DNA of 64,000 nucleotides from Undibacterium sp. YM2. Its GTDB lineage: Bacteria; Pseudomonadota; Gammaproteobacteria; Burkholderiales; Burkholderiaceae_D. The stretch lies in assembly GCF_009937975.1 (NCBI RefSeq), contig NZ_AP018441.1, positions 1,054,001 to 1,118,000 of the forward strand. The letters are read 5' to 3'. Under the pieces are notes generated by a model, which was given only the letters and a program-made list of their open reading frames with translations, searched no databases and was not told where the DNA came from. The position numbers and the translations under genes are program-made. Shown piece by piece: positions 1 to 9,982 of this stretch (the first letter of the stretch is position 1; each line of letters opens with the position of its first letter).

Positions 1-539
1 TCTTCCAATGTGGTAAACAAGTATTGGAATTCCTTGGACGCAGATGGGGATGACACAAATTTACCATCTACTACATCAAAAATGCTGACGCCCAGATGAT
101 CATGCGTAGGCATATCCCATTCGAAACCTGAGAAAATGGTTTTGTCTGCATAGCGACCAGATGCCTGCAAGGCTTTGATCCTGGGGATTTCATAGGATTC
201 CATGCCATACGCAAATGGTACCGGGTTTGTCAGGGTGGCACCGTTATTATCATATTTTGAGGAACGCAGGTGGTTCGTAATAGCCGTCCAGTCCAACCCA
301 TAGCTGGTAAATGCTTTATCTAGCACCAAATCCAATGTTTGTGTTGTGCGGGCGTCGTCGGACTGTATGGTGTGTACATGCAAGTCACCGGTTGTCCATC
401 CAGCAGATGAAGTGGCAGGCAGGTCAGGTTTTTGTGCTTGGGCGGTACTGTCAGACGAGCTACCGCAGCCATGCAGAAAAAAAACTGCGGATGGAATAAC
501 AAAAGAAATAACAATCAAACTCAAATAGCGGGGACGCAT
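1..539 (-). CDS. PHP-domain lipoprotein, N-terminal part (runs off left edge)
   Basis: The reading frame is open from the ATG at 539 to the window edge (about 179 codons), so the C-terminus is missing. The first 25 residues form a hydrophobic signal ending in a lipobox-like FLHGC, which suggests an exported lipoprotein. About 25 residues later comes GDLHVHTIQSDDA, the first metal-binding H-x-H motif of the PHP phosphoesterase fold. ITNH and a later GFEWDMPTHDH segment are further candidate metal ligands. PHP proteins of this exported type are usually annotated as DUF3604-like or phosphoesterase-like, and the substrate cannot be told from this fragment. A signal peptide plus metal site argues for a periplasmic or surface hydrolase. 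Confidence 0.75.
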   Translation of the reverse strand, partial: MRPRYLSLIVISFVIPSAVFFLHGCGSSSDSTAQAQKPDLPATSSAGWTTGDLHVHTIQSDDARTTQTLDLVLDKAFTSYGLDWTAITNHLRSSKYDNNGATLTNPVPFAYGMESYEIPRIKALQASGRYADKTIFSGFEWDMPTHDHLGVSIFDVVDGKFVSSPSASKEFQYLFTTLE

Positions 540-868
540 TGGAAATCCTTTTCTCTGGAGCGTATAAATTTATATACGGCAAATTAAATATATTTGTCGT
601 ATATGAGAGAATTGTAGGAATTGACTGTGACGCTGTAATTACAATCGATTTCATCAATGAGAAACCATCGCAATATGTAGAATGAGTTTTGGGATATACG
701 CACATGATCGGCGCGTCATGAGCTAAAAAACGAGTCATGCCCGCAATGGAGCTGAGCATTTAATTCGTGAAGAACACCTGAGCCCGCAGGGCTTTACGCG
801 GTTCTCAATGAAAAACGAGTCGCGTGTTCAGGTGAAAACCGTCAACAACGACTCGTCAAAGGCCGGGT
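540..868. other. gene-free stretch
   Basis: No convincing gene lies between the PHP lipoprotein start and the small gene that ends at 869. The part near 540-600 is AT-rich and probably holds the lipoprotein promoter. The right end carries the terminator-like inverted repeat listed separately. A frame of 99 codons on the minus strand (460-759) overlaps the lipoprotein start and shows no family features. Confidence 0.5.
811..856 (-). terminator. terminator-like inverted repeat after the small gene
   Basis: Read on the minus strand, 849-856 (ACGAGTCG) pairs with 815-822 (CGACTCGT) to give an 8-bp stem, followed at once by a run of T. The loop is long (26 nt) and could hold a second small stem, so this is a weaker candidate than a textbook terminator. 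It lies 13 bases downstream of the stop codon of the small gene at 869-1081. Confidence 0.4.
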
Positions 869-1081
869 TTAATGTGCCTTGGCGAAGCGCAGGGCAAATT
901 TCTTGAAATTGCGATAGCTGGCTCCCAGGTCTTGTAAGGCATCAATAGACTCAGCCATGGACGCACCTTGCTCGCTGAAATTGCTCTTGAATTCTTCAAA
1001 TGCGGCTTCCAGCACTGCAGCCAGTTGGTGGTTGTACATACGTCCAAAATTCAGATGACGTCTTTTTATGCGCATTTTCAT
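869..1081 (-). CDS. small basic protein of unknown function (70 aa)
   Basis: The 70-codon frame starts with ATG preceded by AAAGGAAACACC, a good ribosome-binding site. The product begins very basic (MKMRIKRRH) and continues as probable amphipathic helices rich in Ala, Glu and Phe, with no signal peptide or cysteines. I do not recognise a family. A terminator-like repeat follows it, and the regA gene lies about 120 bases upstream on the same strand, so it may be a separate short transcript. The SD and composition favour a real gene, but no function can be assigned. Confidence 0.5.
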   Translation of the reverse strand: MKMRIKRRHLNFGRMYNHQLAAVLEAAFEEFKSNFSEQGASMAESIDALQDLGASYRNFKKFALRFAKAH

Positions 1082-1202
1082 GGTGTTTCCTTTCAGTTGA
1101 AGGGCGGATTATAGAGTAATCCTTGTGAGCCCGGTATTTACTGCATTCCAATAGCCGTCGCCATTGTTTTTCTGGCCAAAAGAAAAATGGTGAATAGGCA
1201 AG

Positions 1203-1739
1203 CTATTTAATTCTTTGCTTTTCGAGCTTACGCGCCAGTGTGCGTCTGTGCATACCTAGCCTGCGCGCAGTTTCTGAGATATTGAAGTCGGTTTCTGCCA
1301 GTACTTCGTGGATTCTTTCCCACTCCAGGTTCTTGATGGAAGTCGAGCGATTCGTGATCTCTACATCTGCCGTGCCAGCGATATGCCCGAAGGCCGCTTC
1401 AATATCATCAGTATTGGAGGGTTTGGACAAGTATTGACATGCGCCCAGTTTGACTGCTTCCACCGCAGTCGCAATACTGGCAAATCCTGTGAGCACGACG
1501 ATCAACATGTCGGGATTGTGCTGATGTAAAAGCTGCACGCAGGCCAGGCCGGAGGAATGCCCATTCAATTTCAGATCAACCACAGCATAAGCGGGCGTAT
1601 GATCTGATAATAATTTTTCAGCATCTTCCTTGCTGCTCGCGTGCAGGACGGTATAGCCGCGCCGCTCAAACGAGCGGCCCAGTGTACGGGCAAAAGCAGT
1701 ATCGTCCTCAATAATGAGTAGCAGACGATTTTCTGGCAT
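1203..1739 (-). CDS. regA: RegA/PrrA-type response regulator
   Basis: Two-domain regulator of about 178 residues. The receiver domain has the acidic pair EDD near residue 12, the phosphoacceptor Asp near 55 in VVDLKL, a Thr in VLTGFAS and the Lys in YLSKPS. The C-terminus is a Fis-type helix-turn-helix (ISETARRLGMHRRTLARKL). This architecture and its position next to regB match the RegA/PrrA/ActR redox-response family, which controls respiratory and energy genes. I chose the ATG at 1739 (AGGA upstream) over a TTG 36 bases earlier. It lies downstream of regB and the cyo operon on the same strand, separated from regB by 138 bases, so it may be co-transcribed or have its own promoter. Confidence 0.85.
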   Translation of the reverse strand: MPENRLLLIIEDDTAFARTLGRSFERRGYTVLHASSKEDAEKLLSDHTPAYAVVDLKLNGHSSGLACVQLLHQHNPDMLIVVLTGFASIATAVEAVKLGACQYLSKPSNTDDIEAAFGHIAGTADVEITNRSTSIKNLEWERIHEVLAETDFNISETARRLGMHRRTLARKLEKQRIK

Positions 1740-1877
1740 AGTGAAACAATTCCTGAAGTTAAAGCTGTATTTCAATGAGGTGGAGCAGAGCGGCTATGCA
1801 AACTATTCCAGCTCTTGTGACATTGTAAAGTCTTTATTAATTTTCTTACCGGGGCAAATCTGCTTGATCAATGCTTC

Positions 1878-3239
1878 CTAAAGCATGATCGCCGAAAGTG
1901 GCAGACTCAATTGTACGATGGCACCGCCATCTCCGCGGTTCGATGCCGTGAATTGACCACCCAGTTTGCGTGCTACATTGACGACAAAGAATAGTCCCAG
2001 TCCGCTGCCGGGGCGGCCCTTGGTCGATTGATACGGCTCTCCTATGCGTGACAAAATCGCCGGATCAAAACCAGGCCCGCGGTCAACGACTGTCAATATC
2101 AGGTCATCACCCTGACGTCTGGCTTCCATGCTCAGCCAGTCTGGCGAAGCTTCCAGGGCATTATCAAGTACATTGCAGACCATCTGCTTCAAGGCAGTAT
2201 CAAAGACGATGGGAATATCATCCTGAATCTGGTTATCGAAACCAAAAGAGACGATAGTCCGGGTCGATGTAAATTCCGTGGTCAGATCATTCAGGAAGCT
2301 GTTGATGGTGGTTTTAACTGCCGATTCGCCACGGGCTTCTCCGGCGGACAGCAGGATGCCGCTGACTATGCTTTTACAGCGCTGCAACTGGGTTTCCATT
2401 TCGCTGATCTCTTCCAGCAACTCGGGGTTTTTCCTGAACTCCGGCATGCGCCGCCAGTCACCGAGGATGACAGACAGCGTAGCCAGTGGTGTGCCCAGTT
2501 CATGCGCTGCACCCGAAGCCAGCAGGCCCATGCGCACGATATGATCTTCTTCCACGGCGCGCTGGTGCAGGTCTGCCAGTTGTACATCCCGTGCATGCAG
2601 GTTGCGGCCTATGCGGGTGATAAAGAAAACCAGCAGGGCCGCATTGAGCATGAAGCAAATAATATAGCCAGCAACATACAGGCGTGATAGCCCGCCGTTT
2701 TCACCAGGCGGCAGAGATAAGGGTTCAGAGAACAGCGATAGTCCGGCCAGGCAGGCACTGGTGATGACGACGATAATCCAGGTGGACCAGGCTTCCAGCA
2801 AAACCGCACTTAAAATCACTTGCAACAGATACAGAAAAGCAAAGGGATTCGATGTGCCGCCACCGAAGTACAGCTGTGCCGTCAGGCTGAATACATCAAT
2901 CAGCAAGGCAAAAACAAGTTCGCCGTTGGTCACATACACACGCTCGTGCCAGCGTAAATGGCTGGCAATATTAAAGCCTATCAGGCAGATCAGCACGGCC
3001 AGCATTTTGACCAGAGGCAACTGTATGCCAAAGCCAAACATGACGATCAATATGGTCGATAACTGACCAAACACGGCAAGCCAGCGCAGCTGTATAAGCT
3101 GCAACATATTCTTGTGGCCTGCCGAGTTTTCGTAGGCTATCGCAATAGCAGACTGGTTTTCTGGTGTTTTTGTTGCTGTTTTTGCCACTATTCCTTGCCC
3201 GATACTATGAGGAAGTATTTTTCTTATCATGCTTGCCAT
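1878..3239 (-). CDS. regB: RegB/PrrB-type redox sensor histidine kinase
   Basis: Membrane sensor kinase of 453 residues. The N-terminal half contains about six membrane segments (roughly residues 50-210), and the segment near 127-133 reads GGTSNPF, the quinone-sensing GGxxNPF motif of RegB. The H-box is AAHELGTPLAT with the phosphorylated His near 246. Cys288 in QLQRCKS is placed like the redox-active cysteine of RegB. ATP-binding motifs follow (NVLDNALEAS, VDRGPGFD, GSGLGLFF). It probably signals quinone-pool redox state to RegA. Encoding it just downstream of the quinol oxidase operon fits that role. Confidence 0.9.
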   Translation of the reverse strand: MASMIRKILPHSIGQGIVAKTATKTPENQSAIAIAYENSAGHKNMLQLIQLRWLAVFGQLSTILIVMFGFGIQLPLVKMLAVLICLIGFNIASHLRWHERVYVTNGELVFALLIDVFSLTAQLYFGGGTSNPFAFLYLLQVILSAVLLEAWSTWIIVVITSACLAGLSLFSEPLSLPPGENGGLSRLYVAGYIICFMLNAALLVFFITRIGRNLHARDVQLADLHQRAVEEDHIVRMGLLASGAAHELGTPLATLSVILGDWRRMPEFRKNPELLEEISEMETQLQRCKSIVSGILLSAGEARGESAVKTTINSFLNDLTTEFTSTRTIVSFGFDNQIQDDIPIVFDTALKQMVCNVLDNALEASPDWLSMEARRQGDDLILTVVDRGPGFDPAILSRIGEPYQSTKGRPGSGLGLFFVVNVARKLGGQFTASNRGDGGAIVQLSLPLSAIML

Positions 3240-3312
3240 GTCCCGTTATTGTGCTTTTTAGTGCATGCTAACAGATCATGGGCGGTATATTAAATTTGCA
3301 ATTCCAGCCTGG

Positions 3313-4182
3313 TTATGCGGTATTCCCTGTCTTGGCGGCGTCGGTATTTTTTCTGTCCCGCATGACATATGACCAGGCTACTGCCGTCATGGCTGCCAGC
3401 GAGAACCAGACGACGGCATAAATCAAATGGTTATTGTGGAAATGAATCACGGTCAGGCCCGCGACAGGGGCGTTGGCTGAGGCTTCATTTTGCTGAGCAT
3501 TGAGCTTGCTGCTGGCCTGGTTTGCGTCGGCATCGATAAAGAAAGGGGCTGGCCTGGTCAAACCTGTTGCTACCGCAATGGCGCTCACATCGCGCGAATA
3601 CCAGCGCTTGCCAGCGGGATCGTTTTTCCTTAAAAAGCCTCCACCCGGCTCGGTCATGCGCAACAGGCCGGTGATCTGCATGGTGCCGGCAGCAGTTGTG
3701 GTGAGGCGATCTTTCTCTGGAGATGTCCGGTAAGATGCAGCCATTTTTTCCGGGATAAAACCACGGTTGATCAGTATCGTAGCGCCATCTGCTGTCGCCA
3801 GCGGCGTCATGACCCAAAAACCGCCTCCCAGTTCTGTCGTGGCTTGCGCCAGTATGGTTTTCTCATACAGAAAAACGCCACTGACCTGCACATGGCGGTA
3901 CTCGTCCGCACTGGCATTAATGTGTGGCCATAGTGAAAAACCGGGAATGGGGACTGGCTCTGCGTGTACGCGTTGTTCAACCCGCTCTATCAAATCGAGT
4001 TTCCATTGAAGGCGCAGTACCTGCCATGTACCCAGTGAAATGAAGCCTGCAAAGATGACTGCCATGCAGGCCGTGAAGCTCAGTCTGAATAAGCGGGAGT
4101 GACGGGGAGATGAGGGAGGCTGACCTGACTTTGGTGTCAGGTCAGCCGCTTTCCCGGCAATTCCTTGTTCCTGCTTTTTCAT
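3313..4182 (-). CDS. SURF1 family oxidase assembly protein
   Basis: A 289-residue protein with one membrane segment near residues 32-52 and another near the C-terminus (about 255-275) flanking a periplasmic domain, the usual SURF1/Shy1 topology. The signatures GTWQVLRLQWK after TM1 and INRGFIP in the middle are typical of the family. SURF1 proteins help insert heme into heme-copper oxidases. The start codon overlaps the cyoD stop (ATGA), so it is translationally coupled as the fifth gene of the cyo operon. The basic N-terminal extension of about 30 residues is longer than usual and contains no recognised motif. Confidence 0.88.
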   Translation of the reverse strand: MKKQEQGIAGKAADLTPKSGQPPSSPRHSRLFRLSFTACMAVIFAGFISLGTWQVLRLQWKLDLIERVEQRVHAEPVPIPGFSLWPHINASADEYRHVQVSGVFLYEKTILAQATTELGGGFWVMTPLATADGATILINRGFIPEKMAASYRTSPEKDRLTTTAAGTMQITGLLRMTEPGGGFLRKNDPAGKRWYSRDVSAIAVATGLTRPAPFFIDADANQASSKLNAQQNEASANAPVAGLTVIHFHNNHLIYAVVWFSLAAMTAVAWSYVMRDRKNTDAAKTGNTA

Positions 4183-4649
4183 TGCATGGATGGCATGGAC
4201 TTCATATTGTCCGCAGCAGGTTTGGACATGGGGGCGGCATTGATCGATTGCGGTTTTGTTTCTGTTTCATGCATCATGCCTGGCATCATATTGTGATTCA
4301 GGTGATACATGACCCACAGTGATCCGCTCATCATGATAAATACCAGCATGCCGGTAAACAGCAGGGCCAGCATGGTCCAGCCACCTTCGGATTTACTGTT
4401 CATGTGCAGGAAATACACCATGTGCACGACGATCTGTATCGCGGCAAATACCAGCAGGACCATGCCTGTGGTGCTCGATTTGTTCATGACTTTGCCCATG
4501 ACCAGCCAGAAGGGAATCGCAGTCAAAATCACTGCCAGGATAAATCCCATTGCATAGTCTTTCAGACTGCCATGACTGGCGTGCGTGTGCTCATGATGAT
4601 CATCGTGATGATCGTGGCCATGTGCCGTGTGTTCTTGGTGTGCACTCAT
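4179..4649 (-). CDS. cyoD: cytochrome bo3 ubiquinol oxidase subunit IV (CyoD)
   Basis: Small subunit of the quinol oxidase with three membrane helices (about residues 30-115), including the conserved segment [10 protein letters not shown]. The ATG at 4649 overlaps the cyoC stop as ATGA. The product (156 residues) is about 45 residues longer than E. coli CyoD as I recall it. It carries a His-rich N-terminus ([17 protein letters not shown]) and a Met-rich C-terminal tail with [10 protein letters not shown] and MKSMPSM. Both extensions resemble metal-binding tails, and their role is not known from the sequence. It stabilises the oxidase complex in the inner membrane. Confidence 0.92.
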   Translation of the reverse strand: MSAHQEHTAHGHDHHDDHHEHTHASHGSLKDYAMGFILAVILTAIPFWLVMGKVMNKSSTTGMVLLVFAAIQIVVHMVYFLHMNSKSEGGWTMLALLFTGMLVFIMMSGSLWVMYHLNHNMMPGMMHETETKPQSINAAPMSKPAADNMKSMPSMQ

Positions 4650-5311
4650 GGCAAGACTCCCATCAAATAAACAAAGGTAAATACACCGATCCAGATCACG
4701 TCCAGGAAATGCCAGAACATCGACAGGCACATCAGTCTCCTGCCGTTCTCAGGCGTGAGGCCATGGCGGCCTATCTGGAACATCAGGGTAATCAGCCAGA
4801 TAATACCGAAAGTCACGTGCAGACCGTGCGTGCCTACCAGGGCAAAGAAGGAGGTCAGAAAGCCGCTGCGTTGTGGGCCCGCACCTTCGTGTATCAGGTG
4901 GGCAAATTCATACAGTTCCAGACTGATAAAACCTGCACCCAGCAAGCCGGTAATCGCCAGCCAGATCAAGGTAGCTTTGACACGCTTGCGCTGCATTTCC
5001 AGCATGGCAAAGCCATACGTGATCGACGATAACAGCAGCAGGGAGGTATTCACGGCTACCAGCGGCAGGTCAAACAATTCTGCACCGGTAGGGCCACCTG
5101 CATAGTTGCGGCCCAATACCGCATAGGTAGCAAACAGACAGGCGAAGATCAGGCAATCGCTCATCAGGTAAAGCCAGAAGCCGAGCAGGGTGCCGTTTTC
5201 CGGATGGTGTTCCTTGACATAGAAATCGCTGCTGGCAAAAGTGCGAGCCTGCGAAGTTGCGCTGGTATTCAAGTTCGTGCCCTCGTTAGGGATAGTTGCA
5301 GTATTAGACAT
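4646..5311 (-). CDS. cyoC: cytochrome bo3 ubiquinol oxidase subunit III (CyoC)
   Basis: Five-helix heme-copper oxidase subunit III of 221 residues. The first helix holds [17 protein letters not shown], and the conserved HGLHVTFG and [10 protein letters not shown] segments follow. I chose the ATG at 5311, which lies inside the last codons of cyoB (8-base overlap), over an upstream non-overlap-optimal frame extension of 24 residues. Tight overlaps on both sides show that it is translated as part of the cyoABCD operon. Subunit III is structural and has no redox cofactor. Confidence 0.94.
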   Translation of the reverse strand: MSNTATIPNEGTNLNTSATSQARTFASSDFYVKEHHPENGTLLGFWLYLMSDCLIFACLFATYAVLGRNYAGGPTGAELFDLPLVAVNTSLLLLSSITYGFAMLEMQRKRVKATLIWLAITGLLGAGFISLELYEFAHLIHEGAGPQRSGFLTSFFALVGTHGLHVTFGIIWLITLMFQIGRHGLTPENGRRLMCLSMFWHFLDVIWIGVFTFVYLMGVLP

Positions 5312-7313
5312 GGGCGGCACCTGCCAGACGGCTGCGTTCTTCTTCTGTGCGGATAACATCAGCAACTGGGATGTAGTAATCACGCTTGTAATTAAAGGTG
5401 TGAACGATGATGGCAGCCATCATGGCGACAAAGCCCAGCACCGCTGGCAACCACATCTGCCAGATCAGGGCGAAGCCACAGGCTGCGCTCAGCAAGGCGA
5501 TGATGAAGCCAGCACCGGTATTCTTGGGCATATGGATAGGTACGAAACCATCTGTAGGCCTTTGGTATTGCTTGCTCTTCATATCAGCCCAGGCATCGTT
5601 GTCATACACTTTGGGTGTAAACGCAAAGTTGTAGTCTGCCGGTGGAGATGAGGTAGACCATTCCAGCGTACGGCCACCCCATGGGTCACCAGTGAAGTCA
5701 CGCAGTGATGCACGATTCTTGAAGCTGACATATAACTGGATGATGAAGGAAGCAATGCCCAGTGCAATCAGGACGGCACCAAAAGCGGCGATCTGGAACC
5801 AGATTTGCAGGGATGGGTCTTCAAAATGGCTCAGGCGACGGGTCACACCCATCAGGCCCAGTACATACAAGGGCATGAAGGCAAAATAGAAACCGATAGT
5901 CCAGAACCAGAAGCAGCATTTGCCCCAGAAATCATCAAGCTTGTAACCAAAAGCCTTGGGGAACCAGTAGTTGATACCCGCAAACATGCCAAACAACACT
6001 CCACCGATAATCACGTTATGGAAGTGGGCAATCAGGAATAGACTGTTGTGCAAGACAAAGTCAGCAGGCGGTACCGCCAGCAAGACACCGGTCATGCCAC
6101 CAATAACGAAAGTGATCATGAAACCCATGGTCCACAGCATCGGCAATTCAAAACGGATACGGCCACGGTACATCGTGAACAACCAGTTGAATATCTTCGC
6201 TCCGGTAGGGATAGAGATAATCATGGTGGTGATACCGAAGAAGGAATTGACACTCGCTCCCGACCCCATCGTGAAGAAGTGATGCAGCCACACCAGGTAG
6301 GACAGGATGGTGATCACCACGGTCGCATACACCATGGAGGTATAACCGAACAAGCGCTTGCTACAGAAAGTCGAGACGATTTCAGAGAACACACCAAATG
6401 CAGGCAAGACCAGGATATAAACCTCAGGGTGACCCCAGATCCAGATCAGGTTCACATACATCATGGAGTTGCCTCCCAGATCATTAGTGAAGAAATTGGT
6501 GCCAAACATACGATCAAGTGACAACATGCCGAGTACCGCAGTCAGCACAGGGAAGGCTGCAACGATGAGTACGTTGGTGCACAGCGCAGTCCAGGTAAAC
6601 ACCGGCATCTTCATCATCGTCATGCCAGGCGCGCGCATTTTGATGATGGTGGCGATCAGGTTGATACCCGACAGCAAAGTACCGACACCAGCAATCTGCA
6701 ATGACCAGATATAGTAGTCCACGCCTACATCCGGGCTGGACATGATGCCGGACAGCGGCGGATATGCGAGCCAGCCAGTGCGGGCAAATTCACCAACGAA
6801 CAGGGACACCATGACCAGGCCACCGCCAAATGCGGTCATCCAGAAACTGAAATTGTTCAGGAAAGGGAAGGCAACGTCGCGTGCACCGATTTGCAGTGGT
6901 ACCACATAGTTCATCAAACCTGTCACCAAAGGCATGGCCACGAAGAAAATCATGATCACGCCATGCGCGGTAAAGATCTGGTCGTAGTGATGCGGTGGCA
7001 GGAAACCTGCCGTATCACCAAAGGCAATTGCCTGTTGCAAGCGCATCATGAGGGCGTCAGCAAAGCCGCGCAGCAACATGACAATGGCAAAAATCACATA
7101 CATGATGCCTATCTTTTTATGGTCGATACTGGTGAACCAGTCGCGCCACAACATGCCCCACAGGCGGAAGTAGGTCAGCGCCCCAAGCAGCGCAATGCCA
7201 CCAAGCGCGACACCTGCGAAGGTTGCCAGCAAAATAGGTTCGTGAAAGGGAATCGCATCCCAGGAGAGACGGCCGAAGATCAGCTTCGTCAAATCGATAT
7301 GGTCTTGCATCAT
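5304..7313 (-). CDS. cyoB: cytochrome bo3 ubiquinol oxidase subunit I (CyoB)
   Basis: Catalytic subunit of 669 residues with about 15 membrane helices. It carries low-spin heme and binuclear-centre ligands in the expected order: [10 protein letters not shown] (heme b His), [12 protein letters not shown] (CuB His with the cross-linked Tyr), WLHHFFTMG (two CuB His) and [14 protein letters not shown] (heme o3 and heme b His). The length matches E. coli CyoB closely. It oxidises ubiquinol, reduces oxygen to water and pumps protons. It overlaps cyoA by four bases (ATGA) and cyoC by eight. Confidence 0.97.
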   Translation of the reverse strand: MMQDHIDLTKLIFGRLSWDAIPFHEPILLATFAGVALGGIALLGALTYFRLWGMLWRDWFTSIDHKKIGIMYVIFAIVMLLRGFADALMMRLQQAIAFGDTAGFLPPHHYDQIFTAHGVIMIFFVAMPLVTGLMNYVVPLQIGARDVAFPFLNNFSFWMTAFGGGLVMVSLFVGEFARTGWLAYPPLSGIMSSPDVGVDYYIWSLQIAGVGTLLSGINLIATIIKMRAPGMTMMKMPVFTWTALCTNVLIVAAFPVLTAVLGMLSLDRMFGTNFFTNDLGGNSMMYVNLIWIWGHPEVYILVLPAFGVFSEIVSTFCSKRLFGYTSMVYATVVITILSYLVWLHHFFTMGSGASVNSFFGITTMIISIPTGAKIFNWLFTMYRGRIRFELPMLWTMGFMITFVIGGMTGVLLAVPPADFVLHNSLFLIAHFHNVIIGGVLFGMFAGINYWFPKAFGYKLDDFWGKCCFWFWTIGFYFAFMPLYVLGLMGVTRRLSHFEDPSLQIWFQIAAFGAVLIALGIASFIIQLYVSFKNRASLRDFTGDPWGGRTLEWSTSSPPADYNFAFTPKVYDNDAWADMKSKQYQRPTDGFVPIHMPKNTGAGFIIALLSAACGFALIWQMWLPAVLGFVAMMAAIIVHTFNYKRDYYIPVADVIRTEEERSRLAGAAHV

Positions 7314-8410
7314 TTACTTCCAATGATAAGAGGGGGCACTTCGGGGAACGCTTTGGAGGACATTTCAGGAGATGCTTTACAAATGTCAGCGTCCAGATAG
7401 GCCAACAAGCGTGCTGTGCGAGCGGCGTTATCCTGTTCCAGGCGCTGCGTGAACAAATTACTGAAATCCATTTTCGCATCAGATGCGGCATAAGCCCTGG
7501 CATTTGCCTTTGCATCGCTCATCATCATCTTGTCCATGCAGACTTCACCTGTGGCAACGCAGCGATTCAAAATGGCATGATACAAATCCGCATCAACACT
7601 GGCGTAATGACGCACTGGCTCACGCTCACTCGGTTTTTCCAGTTTCAGATAAGTCGCACGGTCCAGTGTCTGCGTCTTGGCTTTGGCCGCTTGCACCCAT
7701 TGCTCAAAATTCTGCGTGCTCATGCCGTGGAATTTGAAGCGCATGTCAGAGAAACCTGCACCACTGTAATTGGCGGAAAAGCCATCAAATTCACCCGGCT
7801 TATTAATCACTGCATTGAGCGTTGTCTGCATGCCTGGCATGGCATAGATCTGACCAGCCAGTGCAGGGATGAAGAAGGAATTCATGACATTCGATGCGGT
7901 AATCTTGAAGCGCACAGGCACATCTACTGGTGCAGCCAACTCATTGACCGTGGCAATGCCAAGGTCAGGGTAAATAAACAGCCATTTCCAGTCCAGGGCC
8001 ACAACTTCAACGTTGAGTACCTTGGCGTCGGCAGGAAGAGGGCGGTTTTCGTCCAGGCGTGACAGCTTGCGGTAAGGGTCCAGCGTATGCGTACTGATCC
8101 AGGTGATCAGGCCCAGGGCGATGATGATCAGCAGCGGCGCTCCCCAGATCACGAGCTCAAGCTGGGTGGAATGATCCCAGTCAGGTTCGTACTTTGCTGA
8201 GGTGTTATTTTTTCTGTAACGCCAGGCAAATAATATGGTCAAAAAGATCACCGGTACGATGATCAGTAACATCAAGAGGGTGGACACCCATATCAGATGG
8301 CTTTGTTGAGCGGCGATATCACCTGAGGGATTCATTACCACCGTGTTGCAACCCGCCAACAAAATTGCAGAAAAAACAGCAAATCCGCGTCGTGCAAATG
8401 AGGGAATCAT
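7310..8410 (-). CDS. cyoA: cytochrome bo3 ubiquinol oxidase subunit II (CyoA)
   Basis: First gene of the cyo operon. The product starts with a lipoprotein signal ([16 protein letters not shown]), has two membrane helices, and carries a periplasmic cupredoxin-like domain ([37 protein letters not shown]). As expected for a quinol oxidase rather than a cytochrome c oxidase, I do not see a CuA ligand set of two Cys and Met. I prefer the ATG at 8410, which gives a standard-length signal peptide, over a TTG 15 bases upstream. The C-terminal extension of about 70 residues ([19 protein letters not shown]) is common in this subunit. The promoter should lie in the 157-base divergent gap up to the MHS transporter. 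Confidence 0.95.
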   Translation of the reverse strand: MIPSFARRGFAVFSAILLAGCNTVVMNPSGDIAAQQSHLIWVSTLLMLLIIVPVIFLTILFAWRYRKNNTSAKYEPDWDHSTQLELVIWGAPLLIIIALGLITWISTHTLDPYRKLSRLDENRPLPADAKVLNVEVVALDWKWLFIYPDLGIATVNELAAPVDVPVRFKITASNVMNSFFIPALAGQIYAMPGMQTTLNAVINKPGEFDGFSANYSGAGFSDMRFKFHGMSTQNFEQWVQAAKAKTQTLDRATYLKLEKPSEREPVRHYASVDADLYHAILNRCVATGEVCMDKMMMSDAKANARAYAASDAKMDFSNLFTQRLEQDNAARTARLLAYLDADICKASPEMSSKAFPEVPPLIIGSK

Positions 8411-8567
8411 ATTGAGATAGGTCAATGATTATAGAAATTTGTGCTAATGTACCTTTACAAAAAGGCCTTGGCGATTGGACGTTTTGTCCTAGTTTTCAAA
8501 TAAGCATCAGAAATGAAGATCGCACAGGAGCCAGACTATAAATTTTGAGACAATTTGAGGGACCATC

Positions 8568-9917
8568 ATGGCCAGCATCAGCACCAATGAAAATGAACTG
8601 CCCTCCAGCTCCATGGCAGATACTGCAATCAGGAATATCAAAAACAGTCATTCCGATCATTCCTCCATTGCACCCGGCGAAATCGCCATCGGCGTCGTCA
8701 TAGGACGGGCCTCGGAATATTTTGACTTTTTTGTCTATGCACTGGCTTCAGTGCTGGTTTTCCCCCAGGTTTTCTTTCCATTTGAACAAAGACTGGAAGG
8801 CACACTGTATGCCTTCGTGATCTTTTCATTTGCTTTTCTGGCACGTCCGTTTGGCACAGTAGCTTTTATGGAAATCCAGAAGCGACTCGGACGTGAAGCC
8901 AAGCTCACCATCGCTCTGGTTTTATTGGGTGTATCTACTGCTGGCATTGCTTTCCTGCCAACCTATTCGCATCTGGGTGTAACTTCCATCGTCTTGTTGT
9001 CCTTGTTACGTATAGGGCAGGGGCTGGCGCTGGGTGGTTCCTGGGATGGTCTGCCTTCCTTGCTGGCCTTGAACGCACCCGAAAACAAGCGTGGCTGGTA
9101 TGCGATGCTGGGGCAGCTGGGTGCACCGGTAGGCTTCATGATCGCAGCGGGCCTGTTTGCCTACATGGTTGCCAATCTGTCGACTGAAGACTTCCTTGAA
9201 TGGGGCTGGCGTTATCCATTCTATGTCGCATTTGCAATCAATGTGGTTGCCCTGTTTGCCCGCTTGCGCCTGGTCTCAACTAATGAATACAAGCATTTGC
9301 TCGACGAGCGCGAGCTGGAGCCTACCAATATCATCGAAATGACCCGCTCACAAGGTCGTAACCTGCTGATAGGTGCGCTCGCAGCCCTGGCCAGTTACGC
9401 ACTGTTCCATCTTGTTACCGTGTTCCCCTTGTCCTGGATCACGATTTATTCCAAGCGTTCGCTGAGCGAGTTTTTGGAAATTCAGATGGTAGGTGCAGTA
9501 TTGATGATGCTGGGTATCGTTATTTCTGGCCTGATTGCCGACCGTATTGGCCGTCGCAAAATGTTATTTGCGCTGGCATTGATGATAGCCGTGCTGAGTG
9601 GCTTCGTTCCTGCCTTGATGGACGGTGGTGAGCTTGGTCAGGATATTTTTATTTTGCTGGGCTTTGGCGTACTGGGACTGTCGTACGGGCAGGCATCTGG
9701 TGCTGTGACCTCTAATTTTTCTCCCAAATACCGCTATACCGGCGCTGCCCTGACATCTGACCTGGCATGGCTGGTGGGTGCAGGTTTCGCTCCACTGGTG
9801 GCGCTGGGGCTGTCGTCCCATTTCGGGCTGGAATATGTCAGTCTCTACCTGTTGTCAGGCGCAGCATGTTCGGTAGCCGCACTGAGTTTGAATCGCGCTC
9901 TGGAAATCAGAAACTAA
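8568..9917 (+). CDS. MFS transporter, metabolite:H+ symporter (MHS) type
   Basis: A 449-residue membrane protein with 12 predicted helices after a hydrophilic N-terminal tail of about 45 residues. The segment GRASEYFDFFVYALASVLVF is the MHS-subfamily helix-1 signature with the charged ExxDFxxY motif. RPFGTVAFMEIQKRLGRE and DRIGRRKM are the two MFS loop motifs. Members carry carboxylates, proline/betaine, shikimate or alpha-ketoglutarate with protons, and the substrate here is not evident. It is transcribed away from cyoA and ends at a strong terminator, so it is probably monocistronic. Confidence 0.85.
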   Translation: MASISTNENELPSSSMADTAIRNIKNSHSDHSSIAPGEIAIGVVIGRASEYFDFFVYALASVLVFPQVFFPFEQRLEGTLYAFVIFSFAFLARPFGTVAFMEIQKRLGREAKLTIALVLLGVSTAGIAFLPTYSHLGVTSIVLLSLLRIGQGLALGGSWDGLPSLLALNAPENKRGWYAMLGQLGAPVGFMIAAGLFAYMVANLSTEDFLEWGWRYPFYVAFAINVVALFARLRLVSTNEYKHLLDERELEPTNIIEMTRSQGRNLLIGALAALASYALFHLVTVFPLSWITIYSKRSLSEFLEIQMVGAVLMMLGIVISGLIADRIGRRKMLFALALMIAVLSGFVPALMDGGELGQDIFILLGFGVLGLSYGQASGAVTSNFSPKYRYTGAALTSDLAWLVGAGFAPLVALGLSSHFGLEYVSLYLLSGAACSVAALSLNRALEIRN

Positions 9918-9949
9918 TATTCTTCTCATATCTACGCTTGACCAGAAAG

Positions 9950-9982
9950 GCAGCTATCCATCAATTTGATGGATAGCTGCTT
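9950..9982 (+). terminator. rho-independent terminator after the MHS transporter
   Basis: A perfect 13-bp stem (GCAGCTATCCATC with GATGGATAGCTGC) around a 5-base loop is followed by TTATT. It sits 33 bases after the transporter stop codon. Confidence 0.8.

Noticed and set aside
460-759. 99-codon minus-strand frame
   Set aside because: It overlaps the start of the PHP lipoprotein and has no SD, signal or family pattern.
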